Of a stretch of DNA of 53,074 bases, positions 25,226-34,310 are shown in pieces. The notes under the pieces are model-generated. The model did not search any database. It had not been told where the DNA came from and worked only from the letters and a program-made list of their open reading frames with translations. The first letter of the stretch is position 1; each line of letters starts with the position of its first letter. Both the position numbers and the translations under genes were made by a program. This stretch comes from Anaerolineales bacterium (GTDB lineage Bacteria > Chloroflexota > Anaerolineae > Anaerolineales > UBA4823): contig CP070639.1 in NCBI GenBank assembly GCA_020354045.1, forward strand, positions 2,875,400 through 2,928,473, given 5' to 3'.

Positions 25226-25282
25226 GCGACGCACGATTGTAGTTAATCAACCACAATCAGGAGGGTGCGTCGCATTTTATTT
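25226..25282 (+). terminator. Intrinsic terminator of the Liv/CBS-ACT operon
   Basis: GCGACGCAC (25226-25234) pairs with GTGCGTCGC (25265-25273). The inner segments ATTGT and ACAAT pair as well, and ATTTTATTTATT follows. A T tract follows only on the plus strand, so it acts for rightward transcription. It also marks the end of the convergent DUF4129 gene. Confidence 0.85.
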
Positions 25283-26794
25283 ATTCCCCCCTGGTTTTGT
25301 CCGTATCATTTTCCTCCCTTCAAATGAAATACGTTGCCAGGCTTCCTCCACAATTTCTAACTCCTCACTCTGCTCTGGCAGCTCACCATAACGAATCCTC
25401 ACATACATTGTTGTCACCAGTTCAAGTTCCGAACCTAAAGTTGGGAACAACTGATTCAACGATTCTAAAAACTCAATCGGAGTACGTGAAGGTGGTCTCG
25501 GGTTGTCTAACCTGGCACTTAAATTCATCAGCCTGGCATATATTCGTCGAATGCGAGCCGCTGCAAATAGTCGCCTCAAAGTCTGCAAATGTAGCCCCTG
25601 TTCAATCTCCCCCATAATTCTCTCCAATCCATTGCGGAATGCCCGCTTCAACAGGCTAATCAAATCTTGTTGAACAAATACTGAATCGTAATCTTTGTCT
25701 ATCAAATCTCTCCGGCCGAGATGATACCGGCGCATAGCCAGGACAATAAAGTAGCACACCAGCAAGATGCCCCCCAATAAAATCAAAGGTTTTGAGCTCT
25801 CTAAAAATGTGAGTATGGTTTGAATTGGATTATTTTGAAAATTGGAGACCCAAGAACGGACAACATTCACTACAATCTCCAGGTAACTTATGACCGTTTG
25901 AATGGCACTCAACAGCAGCCCAAAAATTCTTTCTAGGTCGAGATGATCGAAAACCCAGTACATACCCTGGATAACAAGCCACAACAATGGACCGACCAAC
26001 AAAAGAACTGCGTATCCTATCCATGAAAATATGAGCATGATAAATTCTAAGAGTCGTCCATTCGGGAAGCTTCCCAAAAATATAGCCACGCTGATGGTTA
26101 TAACGATAGAAATTATAATTCCACCAAACCACCCCCAGTTGTAGGGCAATTCTTGTCCGCTCTTCACCTGACCCACATAGGCTATCCTGGTCAGACTCAT
26201 CGCAAGCAAACCGGAAAAAAGGAAGATGTAGAACGCGCTGTTCGGATCAATCTGCCCTTCAGGGAGCAACAGACCATATCCAAGAAACATTAAAATCCCC
26301 GTACGAAAGCTACTTACTGCTTTACTTGGTTGTAGGTGTCTGCTGGCAAGCGAAACAGCTCTCCAGCAAACAAACAATGTAAACACGATAATGATGGATA
26401 TATCTGGAGCAAAACTTCCTGCTCTGAACGAGTATATCGTGCGCCTTAATAACTCACCAAAATTGACAAGTCCCTCTGAAGTATCCAAAGTTTCTAATCC
26501 TGCAATGACGGACAGCAGCAAGAGCAAGAATAATATCGCTCGGCTGATGAGCAGGTTAAGACCAAGATAATTCATCCTCCAAACAACATAATATATTCCC
26601 ATCATGATGAAGCCCAAGACAAAGAACGCGCGCGCATAGTAAACATTGTTCTCAGACCATAATAACAGGTTGAACCACAGGGCTATCCAGCTCATCTCCA
26701 TAACTATAAACGCCAAGACTGCAACCCCATGCCACTCGTGCCTGCTAGCCTTGGTCTGATGGTTGGATTGCCCGATATCCAGTTCGTCATTCAT
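25277..26794 (-). CDS. Multi-pass membrane protein with C-terminal DUF4129 domain
   Basis: A 505-aa protein. Residues about 20-290 contain many hydrophobic helices, another helix lies near 345-365, and a C-terminal cytoplasmic region includes a DUF4129-like segment (LRRLFAAARIRRIYARLM and TPIEFLESLNQLFP). DUF4129 is usually found at the C-terminus of transglutaminase-like membrane proteins in MoxR/DUF58 operons. Here no transglutaminase catalytic Cys-His-Asp region is visible, so only the membrane and DUF4129 parts are present. It is the last gene of the operon, 12 bp after DUF58. Its function is unknown. Confidence 0.8.
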   Translation of the reverse strand: MNDELDIGQSNHQTKASRHEWHGVAVLAFIVMEMSWIALWFNLLLWSENNVYYARAFFVLGFIMMGIYYVVWRMNYLGLNLLISRAILFLLLLLSVIAGLETLDTSEGLVNFGELLRRTIYSFRAGSFAPDISIIIVFTLFVCWRAVSLASRHLQPSKAVSSFRTGILMFLGYGLLLPEGQIDPNSAFYIFLFSGLLAMSLTRIAYVGQVKSGQELPYNWGWFGGIIISIVITISVAIFLGSFPNGRLLEFIMLIFSWIGYAVLLLVGPLLWLVIQGMYWVFDHLDLERIFGLLLSAIQTVISYLEIVVNVVRSWVSNFQNNPIQTILTFLESSKPLILLGGILLVCYFIVLAMRRYHLGRRDLIDKDYDSVFVQQDLISLLKRAFRNGLERIMGEIEQGLHLQTLRRLFAAARIRRIYARLMNLSARLDNPRPPSRTPIEFLESLNQLFPTLGSELELVTTMYVRIRYGELPEQSEELEIVEEAWQRISFEGRKMIRTKPGGNK

Positions 26795-26806
26795 TGGATA
26801 CAGTAT

Positions 26807-28048
26807 CTAACCTTCCTCTTCCGAGTTTGGCAGAAGATTTGCGACCTTATAAATATCTGGAGTGTGAAAAGGGAAATGCATGTTTGGCACGCCGATATTG
26901 TTATCAGGTGGTTCTTCTGCCACTGAGATCAAGGAAATTTGTCTCTCGTGTTTTTTCAGCCGTAGTATTGTTTCTGCAAGTTCATCTGTATAAATAGCTG
27001 TCAAGATAATTAAAGTCGCCCCATATGGAACTCGTGGAACTTCTCTCAACAAAAAACGTTCAAAAGGAGCTACCACAACCGGCGATACACCCGCCAATGC
27101 TTCTAACAAATAACCCAACTGTTGGGGAGAGCGTCCAGCTGGTATCCGAAATGGCTGATCAGAATTATTTAGGCAGCCATTCGAGATTATCCCTACACGA
27201 TACCCGTTATGGATACCTTGAGATGCCAGGCTGGCTGCCACCTCCAATAAATATTCCAATAATTCTGGATAAACCCCCTCCCAGTAGCGTAGGTAGGTAG
27301 AAACATTCAAACATAGCATGAGAACTCTTTCAGAAGTGGGCTGAAATACCTTGACCTGTACCTGACCGGTTCGGGCAGTCGCCGGCCAATGGATGTGTCG
27401 AAAGCTATCCTCTGGATGGTATTCACGCATTCCTATCGATAGATTTGGGTCTTCAAAGATTCTTCTTCGCGAACGTTTGTCGCCAAATGGGTTCTCCGCC
27501 TGTATTTCAACATTTGGAATTGGCAGCAATTTTGGAAATACGGTGATATGATCGATGGTCCCAGCTTGTCTTCGCTCATTGTAAAGACCAAACAGATCAC
27601 CGGTCTCCAATAGCGCCGGGCCTATTTTGTACACCCCTCGTTTCCGATGTAACAAATCATACTTTCTTGATATGCGTTGGTACCACAGCAAGCTAAACAC
27701 ATGATTTAAGTAACCCATCTCATTAATATGGCTGAGAGTCAATCGTTCCTCTTCCTGAGGAGCAATCACTCTCGGCCAGGGGTCGACAATTCGCAGCCAT
27801 GAGAGTGGCAATAACTTCCGATTTTCAACCTCAATGGAAACTGGAAACTGTTCCCCTGGAAACGCGCGCATGTATAGAAATTTGCGCTCATAAATTACAC
27901 CCTTCACGGAGTACTTTTTCCACAAGGAAGCTAGTCCCAAAATGATGAAGACGCTAATCGACATCCCCACGATGGATGTCGATCGTAAAATCAAGCCAAG
28001 GTACATAATTAGAACCAGGAATGCAGTCCACCGTTTAAGTGTCATCAT
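26807..28048 (-). CDS. DUF58 domain protein (MoxR-associated)
   Basis: A 413-aa protein with two N-terminal membrane helices (about residues 8-45) and a cytoplasmic DUF58 region. The DUF58 core is EYHPEDSFRHIHWPATARTGQVQVKVFQP near residue 215, followed by a von Willebrand A-like segment (VLMLCLNVSTY). DUF58 proteins are partners of MoxR AAA+ ATPases, probably in maturing or inserting cofactors or envelope proteins. The gene sits 12 bp after the MoxR gene and 12 bp before the DUF4129 gene. No individual substrate is suggested by the context. Confidence 0.9.
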   Translation of the reverse strand: MMTLKRWTAFLVLIMYLGLILRSTSIVGMSISVFIILGLASLWKKYSVKGVIYERKFLYMRAFPGEQFPVSIEVENRKLLPLSWLRIVDPWPRVIAPQEEERLTLSHINEMGYLNHVFSLLWYQRISRKYDLLHRKRGVYKIGPALLETGDLFGLYNERRQAGTIDHITVFPKLLPIPNVEIQAENPFGDKRSRRRIFEDPNLSIGMREYHPEDSFRHIHWPATARTGQVQVKVFQPTSERVLMLCLNVSTYLRYWEGVYPELLEYLLEVAASLASQGIHNGYRVGIISNGCLNNSDQPFRIPAGRSPQQLGYLLEALAGVSPVVVAPFERFLLREVPRVPYGATLIILTAIYTDELAETILRLKKHERQISLISVAEEPPDNNIGVPNMHFPFHTPDIYKVANLLPNSEEEG

Positions 28049-28060
28049 TACCCTTCATGC

Positions 28061-28996
28061 TCAATTCTCAACTGGTACCGGCACAGAATTTACAATATCG
28101 GCTACCAAGTGTTCCACTTTCCGCCCTCGAAGTTGTGCTTGTGGTGCAATCATCAATCGGTGTGTAAGCACGCTGGGAGCGAGCTTTTTAACATCGTCAG
28201 GAATGACATAATCGCGACCACGAATCGCTGCCCACGCCTGTGCAGCTTGATATAACGCCAGCGTGGCACGTGGTGAAGCACCTAATTCTATCTCTGCATG
28301 TTCTCTTGTCGATCGAGCTACGCGCACAATGTATTCTCGTACTGGTTCTACGACTTTGATCTGGCGTCGAAATTCCTGCATATCGACAACTTGCTCTGGA
28401 GAGACAATCGGCTTAAGCTCCGGCAAAGGGTCACTAATTCGAAAGCGTTCCAGAATCGCGTTCTCCTCAGTCTCGGAAGGATATCCAATAGAAATTCTCA
28501 TCAGGAAGCGATCGATTTGTGCTTCAGGCAGGGGGAATGTGCCCTCCAGCTCAACAGGATTTTGTGTAGCCAAAACGATAAAAGGGCGAGGCAGGGATCG
28601 GGTTACGCCGTCAATCGTCACTTGTCGCTCCTGCATTGCCTCCAGGAGTGCAGATTGGGTACGCGGTGTAGCCCGATTAATCTCATCAGCCAGTATAACC
28701 TGGCTTATGATTGGTCCAGGTTTATATTCAAACCATTGTTCTTTTTGATTAAACCAATTTAAGCCAGTTACATCGGATGGGAGCAAATCAGGTGTGAACT
28801 GAATCCGGCTAAAGTTGCAGCCCAGGGAAGCTGCCAGAGCGCGCGCCAGTGTGGTCTTGCCAATTCCGGGCACATCTTCTAAAAGCAAGTGCCCTTCACA
28901 TAGAACTGCCGCCAGTAACTGATCGATTACTTCATCTTTCCCCACAATCACCTTTTGTATATTTGCGCGCAAGCGCCCGGCAGTATCAGAGATCAT
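28061..28996 (-). CDS. MoxR-family AAA+ ATPase
   Basis: A 311-aa ATPase. Walker A is EDVPGIGKTTLARALA near residue 45, Walker B is VILADEINRA, sensor 1 is FIVLATQNPVE, and an arginine finger is in the EAQIDRFLMR segment. The C-terminal helical lid follows. MoxR proteins act as chaperones together with DUF58 partners. I prefer the ATG at 28996, which has GAGG 6 nt upstream, over a GTG at 29008 that overlaps that ribosome site. It is first in the three-gene operon. It is divergent from the DinG-type gene across 219 bp. Confidence 0.93.
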   Translation of the reverse strand: MISDTAGRLRANIQKVIVGKDEVIDQLLAAVLCEGHLLLEDVPGIGKTTLARALAASLGCNFSRIQFTPDLLPSDVTGLNWFNQKEQWFEYKPGPIISQVILADEINRATPRTQSALLEAMQERQVTIDGVTRSLPRPFIVLATQNPVELEGTFPLPEAQIDRFLMRISIGYPSETEENAILERFRISDPLPELKPIVSPEQVVDMQEFRRQIKVVEPVREYIVRVARSTREHAEIELGASPRATLALYQAAQAWAAIRGRDYVIPDDVKKLAPSVLTHRLMIAPQAQLRGRKVEHLVADIVNSVPVPVEN

Positions 28997-29198
28997 AAGG
29001 TGCCTCACACAGTTTTTTGAATAGATTTAAAAGGATGGCTAGCTATAAAACTTTCTTATCATTATGACAAGTTTACCAGAGCGATTTGATCGTAAACGAT
29101 TGAATTCATTGGATAACGTGAGGTCACCTCCGTGATGAAGAAAACCCTCACTATTTTTACAAATCTCTGCATGTTTAGGTTCAGTTTTAGAACGCGGT

Positions 29199-29204
29199 TA
29201 TAAT
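29199..29204 (+). promoter_or_regulatory. -10 box of the dinG-like gene
   Basis: TATAAT at 29199-29204 lies 11 bp before the ATG at 29216. The leader would be only a few nucleotides and there is no ribosome site. No clear -35 box is visible. This is the rightward part of the 28997-29215 divergent region; I found no leftward promoter with confidence. Confidence 0.45.
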
Positions 29205-29215
29205 CAATCCCACCT

Positions 29216-32014
29216 ATGACAGATATTGTTGCCTTGGATCTTGAAACCACTGGTCTTGATCCCAAGAAGGATGCCATCATCGAGATTGGTGCCGTGCGCT
29301 TTAATGGACGGCGCGTGGTAGCTGAATGGTCAAGCCTGATTAACCCGGGTCGCCCTATCCCACCTTTTATCACCCAGTTGACTGGCATAACCGACCAGAT
29401 GGTTCTACGGGCGCCGCCTATCAAGGCGGTCCTGTCTGATTTGACGGACTTTATTCAGGAGCTACCTGTCTTGGGGCATAATGTCAGTTTCGATCTTGAT
29501 TTTTTGCGCCGTCACAGAATCTTGAAATCCAACGATCAACTGGACACTTACGAGCTCGCCTCAGTACTAATGCCAAATGCTGGTCGTTATAACCTAGGTG
29601 CATTGGCTCAGGCTATGAATGTGCCTCTGCCAGCTACACACCGCGCTCTGGATGATGCTCATGCCACGCGCGGCGTTTTTTTGCGGTTATATGATGAAGC
29701 CATGCAGCTGCCATTGCACATGGTAGCTGAAATTGTGCGGCTCAGTGATGCTCTGGACTGGAGTGCCAGTTGGGTTTTTCGCCAGGTATTAAGAGCTCGA
29801 ACGAAGGAGATTGTCTCTTCCCGGCAGGTTCGCCATGTTTATGATGGCCCGCTCTTTGCAGAGACTCAACACCTGCCTGCTCAACCTTTACAACCTTTGG
29901 AGGAATCAACACCGCTAGACACGGATGAAGTTGGTGCCATTCTCGAGCATGGTGGGGTTTTCTCAAAACACTTCCCCAATTTCGAGTACAGACCCCAACA
30001 AGTGGCCATGTTACGAGCGGTGGCTGAAGCGCTGTCTTACTCAAAACATCTCATGGTGGAGGCCGGCACCGGCACCGGCAAAAGCATGGCTTACCTGATT
30101 CCTGCTGCCTTATGGGCACTTCAAAATAATACCCGGGTAGTTGTCTCAACCAATACCATCAATCTGCAAGATCAATTGATAAACAAAGATATTCCCGATC
30201 TAAGGGAGGCCTTGGGACTGGACTTGAGAGCGATAATTCTAAAGGGACGCTCCAATTACCTGTGCCCGCGTCGTTTAGAAAGCATGCGTCGACGTGGACC
30301 TGAGAACGCCGATGATATGCGTGTACTGGCAAAAATATTGGTTTGGTTGAGAGGCACCTACACTGGAGATAGGGCAGAAATCAACCTGAATGGACCCACA
30401 GAGCGAGAGGTATGGATGCGCCTCTCCGCAGAAGATGAGGGTTGTACAACAGAAAATTGCCTTAAGCGCATGGGGGGACTCTGCCCATTTTTCCGTTCTC
30501 GACAACTTGCCCAATCTGCTCATCTATTGATTGTCAACCATGCTCTCCTGCTCTCCGATATAGCAACTGGGAACCGGGTATTACCGGAGTATGAGGTGCT
30601 CATCGTGGATGAAGCCCACCACATGGAGGAAGCTACCACGAATGCTCTCAGCTACCGTGTGAATCAAATAGAAGTAGAACGCATGCTGCGTGAGCTGGGA
30701 GGTCCAACTGCTGGCGCGTTGGGCTGGCTAATGGAGGCCATCCAGGAAACAGTCCGTCCAGAAGATATTGCTAGTTTCAACTTTCTGGTGCAGCGCATAA
30801 CCGATTACGCTTTCCGTCTTCAAAGCCTGGTGAACACATTTTTCACCGGTATTGACCAATTCCTTTTAGACCAAAGAGAAGGCAGGTCCGTAGGTGCTTA
30901 TGCCCACCAGGAGCGCATCACCGCCGCTACACGTACCCAACCTGCTTGGGCAGAGGTCGAATTGTTTTGGGATGAAGCACAAAGAACCTTGCAGCCTTTA
31001 ATTGATACTTTGACGAAATTAGTACAGGGAGTTACTGAGATAGTTGATGAGCTCTCCGAAGAAGATGAAGAACTTTTTGGCACCTTGAGCAGTCTTTACC
31101 GTCGCTTCAACGAATTCAACGAGAATATGAACGCATTGGTTTTCCAACCGGATCCTGGGCAAATTTATTGGGCGCAGGTCAACTCAAGCGGTTGGGGCTT
31201 ATCTCTGAATGCAGCTCCACTGCACATTGGCAAGCTTATGGAGCGCTTTCTCTGGCATGAGAAATCCTCTATAATATTAACCTCTGCCACACTTACGGCA
31301 GCAGGTGAATTTGATTCTTTGCGCGGCCGTTTATTTGCAGAAGATGCGTATGAGCTCGCCCTCGGCTCACCCTTCGATTATCAAAATGCAGCCCTGGTTT
31401 ACCTCGCCAATGATATCCCGGAACCAAGCGACCGTCATGGGCATCAGCGCGCCCTGGAAATTGGGCTTGCCAATTTGTTTCGGGCTACTGGGGGAAGAGG
31501 GCTTGTACTTTTTACCTCTTATGACCAGCTGAAAAGGACTTCTTCGGCCATTTCACCAATCCTGGCAAAAGAAGATATCTTGGTGTACGAGCAAGGTGAG
31601 GGTGCCTCACCGCATAGTTTGTTGGAAAGTTTTCGTAACGCCGAGCGTGCCGTACTGTTGGGAACACGTGCCTTTTGGGAGGGAGTGGATGTACCCGGGG
31701 AGGCATTATCTGTCCTTGTGATTGCCAAGCTGCCCTTCGATGTTCCCTCGGACCCAATTATTTCAGCCAGATCAGAGACTTATGAAGATCCATTCTATCA
31801 GTATGCGCTCCCTGAAGCGATACTACGCTTTCGCCAGGGATTTGGTCGATTAATACGCACACAATATGATCGGGGGGTGGTGGCTGTACTGGACAAACGC
31901 ATCCTCACCAAGCGCTACGGTAGAGCTTTTCTAGAATCGCTCCCAGAATGTACCCTCCGTACAGGTCCCCTCGCGAACTTACCTGGAATTACTGCCCAGT
32001 GGTTAAATCTATGA
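29216..32014 (+). CDS. dinG: DEDDh exonuclease-DinG helicase fusion
   Basis: A 932-aa DNA repair protein. Residues 1-165 are a DnaQ-like 3'-5' exonuclease: ALDLETTGLDP carries the first Asp-x-Glu, HNVSFDLDFL the next Asp, and HRALDDAHAT the final His/Asp. A superfamily 2 XPD/DinG helicase follows, with Walker A EAGTGTGKS near residue 281 and DEAH near residue 464. Cys350, Cys410, Cys415 and Cys423 lie between them, where Fe-S DinG/XPD proteins hold a 4Fe-4S cluster. The final motif VI region reads FRQGFGRLIRT. Bacillus-type DinG has the same exonuclease fusion but lacks the cluster cysteines. Predicted role: unwinding or degrading DNA structures. Confidence 0.93.
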   Translation: MTDIVALDLETTGLDPKKDAIIEIGAVRFNGRRVVAEWSSLINPGRPIPPFITQLTGITDQMVLRAPPIKAVLSDLTDFIQELPVLGHNVSFDLDFLRRHRILKSNDQLDTYELASVLMPNAGRYNLGALAQAMNVPLPATHRALDDAHATRGVFLRLYDEAMQLPLHMVAEIVRLSDALDWSASWVFRQVLRARTKEIVSSRQVRHVYDGPLFAETQHLPAQPLQPLEESTPLDTDEVGAILEHGGVFSKHFPNFEYRPQQVAMLRAVAEALSYSKHLMVEAGTGTGKSMAYLIPAALWALQNNTRVVVSTNTINLQDQLINKDIPDLREALGLDLRAIILKGRSNYLCPRRLESMRRRGPENADDMRVLAKILVWLRGTYTGDRAEINLNGPTEREVWMRLSAEDEGCTTENCLKRMGGLCPFFRSRQLAQSAHLLIVNHALLLSDIATGNRVLPEYEVLIVDEAHHMEEATTNALSYRVNQIEVERMLRELGGPTAGALGWLMEAIQETVRPEDIASFNFLVQRITDYAFRLQSLVNTFFTGIDQFLLDQREGRSVGAYAHQERITAATRTQPAWAEVELFWDEAQRTLQPLIDTLTKLVQGVTEIVDELSEEDEELFGTLSSLYRRFNEFNENMNALVFQPDPGQIYWAQVNSSGWGLSLNAAPLHIGKLMERFLWHEKSSIILTSATLTAAGEFDSLRGRLFAEDAYELALGSPFDYQNAALVYLANDIPEPSDRHGHQRALEIGLANLFRATGGRGLVLFTSYDQLKRTSSAISPILAKEDILVYEQGEGASPHSLLESFRNAERAVLLGTRAFWEGVDVPGEALSVLVIAKLPFDVPSDPIISARSETYEDPFYQYALPEAILRFRQGFGRLIRTQYDRGVVAVLDKRILTKRYGRAFLESLPECTLRTGPLANLPGITAQWLNL

Positions 32015-32104
32015 TGCTGGCAGGATTATGGCCAGCCAGCACCATATGCGTAATCATTCAATATTCTAAATCAGATATCGAGCCGTAATACAGAACTGTT
32101 TTGT

Positions 32105-33175
32105 CTATCTGCCCTCCTCAATAGACCATGAGCCAATCGCTAGATCCAGGCTGATATCGATTTTATCCAAAGCGCTATCATAATTCGGTGAGTAATACAT
32201 ACCATCACGCCGTCGGTAGTCAGAGGGGACTTCCGCACCGACTAATGCAGTATCATACTGGATGCTTACACCATAATCCCTTGGAATTTCCAATATGATA
32301 GATCCAATTGCCCCATTGATGTTGGCATTGTAGGAACCTGCATCGGGAAATTGGATGGTCAGCATGCCCACACCAAGATCAGCATCTATGTCACTTAAAT
32401 TTACTCCAGCTAAATCCAACTCCAAATTTCCCGCTCCTAAGGATACTTCTAAATCAACCGGGACTTCTTTGGTAATCTCTAGATTCCAACCCCAATCGGT
32501 ATTAAATCTTCCAGGGATCGAAGGTCCAACAGCCCGCAAAGTGTAGTCAGCTACTCCACCAGATTGCGAGGAACTTTCCTCTAGACGCATGGTACCCTGA
32601 CGGGAGACCCTGCCCGAGATCAGAGTATTTTCTGACTCACTCGCGCTCAACAGTACCTCACCAGCGCCTGCTTCAATGGCAATATGGGCTCCAGTTGCTC
32701 CGTTGAGTGCCTGGCTGATTGTTTCACCTGCTAACCCTTGTCCCCGTTCTACCCGTACGCCAAAAAACCAGAGCGAACCCGCCAGAATTCCCAGTATAAG
32801 AACCAACCCAATAAAGGAAGCCAGCATCGATCGCCGCCCAATGACTAGATCAAATCCAAATGCGATAAGCAGCACAGGCCAAAGGTAGATGACCATCCTC
32901 CATACGTTGACCGCTAGGAAACCAAAATTAGCCAGTAGAAATATCACCCCTAAACCAATCAGGAAGGTTGCTCCTACCAGCCCTTCACGCTTATATATTC
33001 CATCCAATCCAATCACGATCAACAATAAAGGCCATAAACTTACAACGGTAGCCCAGGTATTCCCTTGTAGGACGCCAATATTGTCTAACAATAAAAATAT
33101 CCCTAAAGCGATAAGAATCAAGGGCCAAAATAAACTACCTCTTCTTCGGGGTTTTTTGTTGTTTTGTTCTTCCAT
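32105..33175 (-). CDS. LiaI/LiaF-type TM region plus toast-rack beta domain protein
   Basis: A 356-aa protein. Two pairs of short hydrophobic helices in WPLILIALGIFLLLDNIGVL-type repeats (residues about 14-125) belong to the DUF5668 LiaI/LiaF-like transmembrane family, and another helix follows near 122-142. The C-terminal 200 residues are repetitive beta strands of the toast-rack kind (IEAGAGEVLL, LGAGNLELDL, LGVGMLTIQF, AIGSWSIEE). LiaF relatives sense or regulate envelope stress. It is last of a minus-strand cluster, 3 bp after the PspC gene. I see no kinase or regulator beside it. A weak inverted repeat (GCTGGC 32016-32021, GCCAGC 32031-32036) lies in the gap to the convergent dinG gene. 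Confidence 0.85.
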   Translation of the reverse strand: MEEQNNKKPRRRGSLFWPLILIALGIFLLLDNIGVLQGNTWATVVSLWPLLLIVIGLDGIYKREGLVGATFLIGLGVIFLLANFGFLAVNVWRMVIYLWPVLLIAFGFDLVIGRRSMLASFIGLVLILGILAGSLWFFGVRVERGQGLAGETISQALNGATGAHIAIEAGAGEVLLSASESENTLISGRVSRQGTMRLEESSSQSGGVADYTLRAVGPSIPGRFNTDWGWNLEITKEVPVDLEVSLGAGNLELDLAGVNLSDIDADLGVGMLTIQFPDAGSYNANINGAIGSIILEIPRDYGVSIQYDTALVGAEVPSDYRRRDGMYYSPNYDSALDKIDISLDLAIGSWSIEEGR

Positions 33176-33178
33176 GTC

Positions 33179-33646
33179 TCATTCTCCTCTTTGATTACGG
33201 ATCAATAACGCTACGCCACCGACAACCAACAACAATGGCCAAATTACATCTAAATCCAGCCAAGTGAGCCAGGGGAGGTGCATATTTTGAAGCAGATAAA
33301 AGAGCCCGGCAATAATTAATGCCCCACCTACGATCAATCCTGTTTGTGGATGTGGCTGTTGTACAATATTACGCAGTTCATCACCCATAGCTTTGGCTCG
33401 ATCAGCAATTTCTGTGCTGCTCGAACGAACAGTATCCTCAAAGCTAACCTCTTGATCCTCCCCCTCCAAAGGCAATATGATCCACAGCAGTATATATATG
33501 AATAAACCGATCCCATTGCCTGCCAACCCAATCAGCACGAAAAACAGGCGCACAAGAGTTGGATCTATATTTAAGTATGCGCCTAAACCGCCACATACAC
33601 CTGCAATCATGCTATTTGTTCGGCTTCTAAATAATCTTCTTTTCAT
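33179..33646 (-). CDS. PspC-domain membrane protein
   Basis: A 155-aa protein. The N-terminal PspC domain reads MKRRLFRSRTNSMIAGVCGG, then LGAYLNIDPTLVRLFFVL and a membrane helix ending IILP. A middle region is hydrophilic, and a C-terminal DUF5668-like pair of helices follows (GALIIAGLFYLLQN, then LDVIWPLLLVVGGVALLI). PspC relatives act in phage-shock/envelope-stress responses. The ATG at 33646, with AGGTGA upstream, is chosen over an upstream in-frame start at 33694 that would overlap the next gene. The order with LiaF-type genes on both sides repeats a common stress-sensing cluster layout. Confidence 0.92.
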   Translation of the reverse strand: MKRRLFRSRTNSMIAGVCGGLGAYLNIDPTLVRLFFVLIGLAGNGIGLFIYILLWIILPLEGEDQEVSFEDTVRSSSTEIADRAKAMGDELRNIVQQPHPQTGLIVGGALIIAGLFYLLQNMHLPWLTWLDLDVIWPLLLVVGGVALLIRNQRGE

Positions 33647-33650
33647 TTCT

Positions 33651-34286
33651 TCACCTGGATAATGCCCTGAACACAAAAAAGATACCCGCGGCAATCAATG
33701 CAACCGGCCAAACATATGCAAATACTCGTTCAGTGGCTGCGATCACTACCAAACCCATAAACATCAACACGCCAGCAGGTATCCAGGCCCATTTCATCTG
33801 ACCTTGTGTTGTGGGGAGCAATGCAATCAGCACAAAGGTCAAACCCATCCCCAGGAAGAAAACCCCACCGACTGCCCCTCCGCTGATGAATTGGTCCAGA
33901 CCTGCTACAATTGCCAGTGTGAACAGCACACCTGCGGGTATCAACGCCCACCAATTATTTCTTTCCGACAGGTAGACTACCAGAAAACCTAAGGCAATGC
34001 CACCTAATATGACGGTTCCGCCAATAATATCCCCTAATCTCGAAAATAAACTGCTGACTAATATGGTAAAGCCGATCCCTAACAAGGAGAAACCCGGAAT
34101 AACAGCCCACCATTGTTGTTTATTGCCGAGGTAAACCGCCAGGAACACAAATCCAGCCACGCCAAACAATAACCCCCAGACTCCCCCCCCGAAAGGAAAG
34201 CCGAGGATGTTCTGGAGCAGGAATACCACCCCTGCCAGGATGAGCAATGTTCCCCAAAGTACACGTGATTCTAGCCATTTAAACAT
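33651..34286 (-). CDS. Multi-pass LiaF/DUF5668-like membrane protein
   Basis: A 211-aa very hydrophobic protein with about eight short membrane segments. An internally repeated unit recurs: GNKQQWWAVIPGFSLLGIG, RNNWWALIPAGVLFTLAIV and QMKWAWIPAGVLMFMGLV, spaced about 50-65 residues apart. These W-A-x-I-P-(A)-G repeats suggest internal duplication of a helix pair. No soluble domain is present, so it may be a structural partner of the PspC and LiaF-type proteins. It ends 4 bp before the PspC start and begins 24 bp after the pncB stop. No precise function can be given. Confidence 0.82.
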   Translation of the reverse strand: MFKWLESRVLWGTLLILAGVVFLLQNILGFPFGGGVWGLLFGVAGFVFLAVYLGNKQQWWAVIPGFSLLGIGFTILVSSLFSRLGDIIGGTVILGGIALGFLVVYLSERNNWWALIPAGVLFTLAIVAGLDQFISGGAVGGVFFLGMGLTFVLIALLPTTQGQMKWAWIPAGVLMFMGLVVIAATERVFAYVWPVALIAAGIFFVFRALSR

Positions 34287-34310
34287 CTTCTCACTCTCCT
34301 TTTCTTTGAT

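Noticed and set aside
28263-28762. Two plus-strand frames of about 155-160 codons inside the MoxR gene.
   Set aside because: Both are antisense to a highly conserved AAA+ ATPase and have no recognisable domains.
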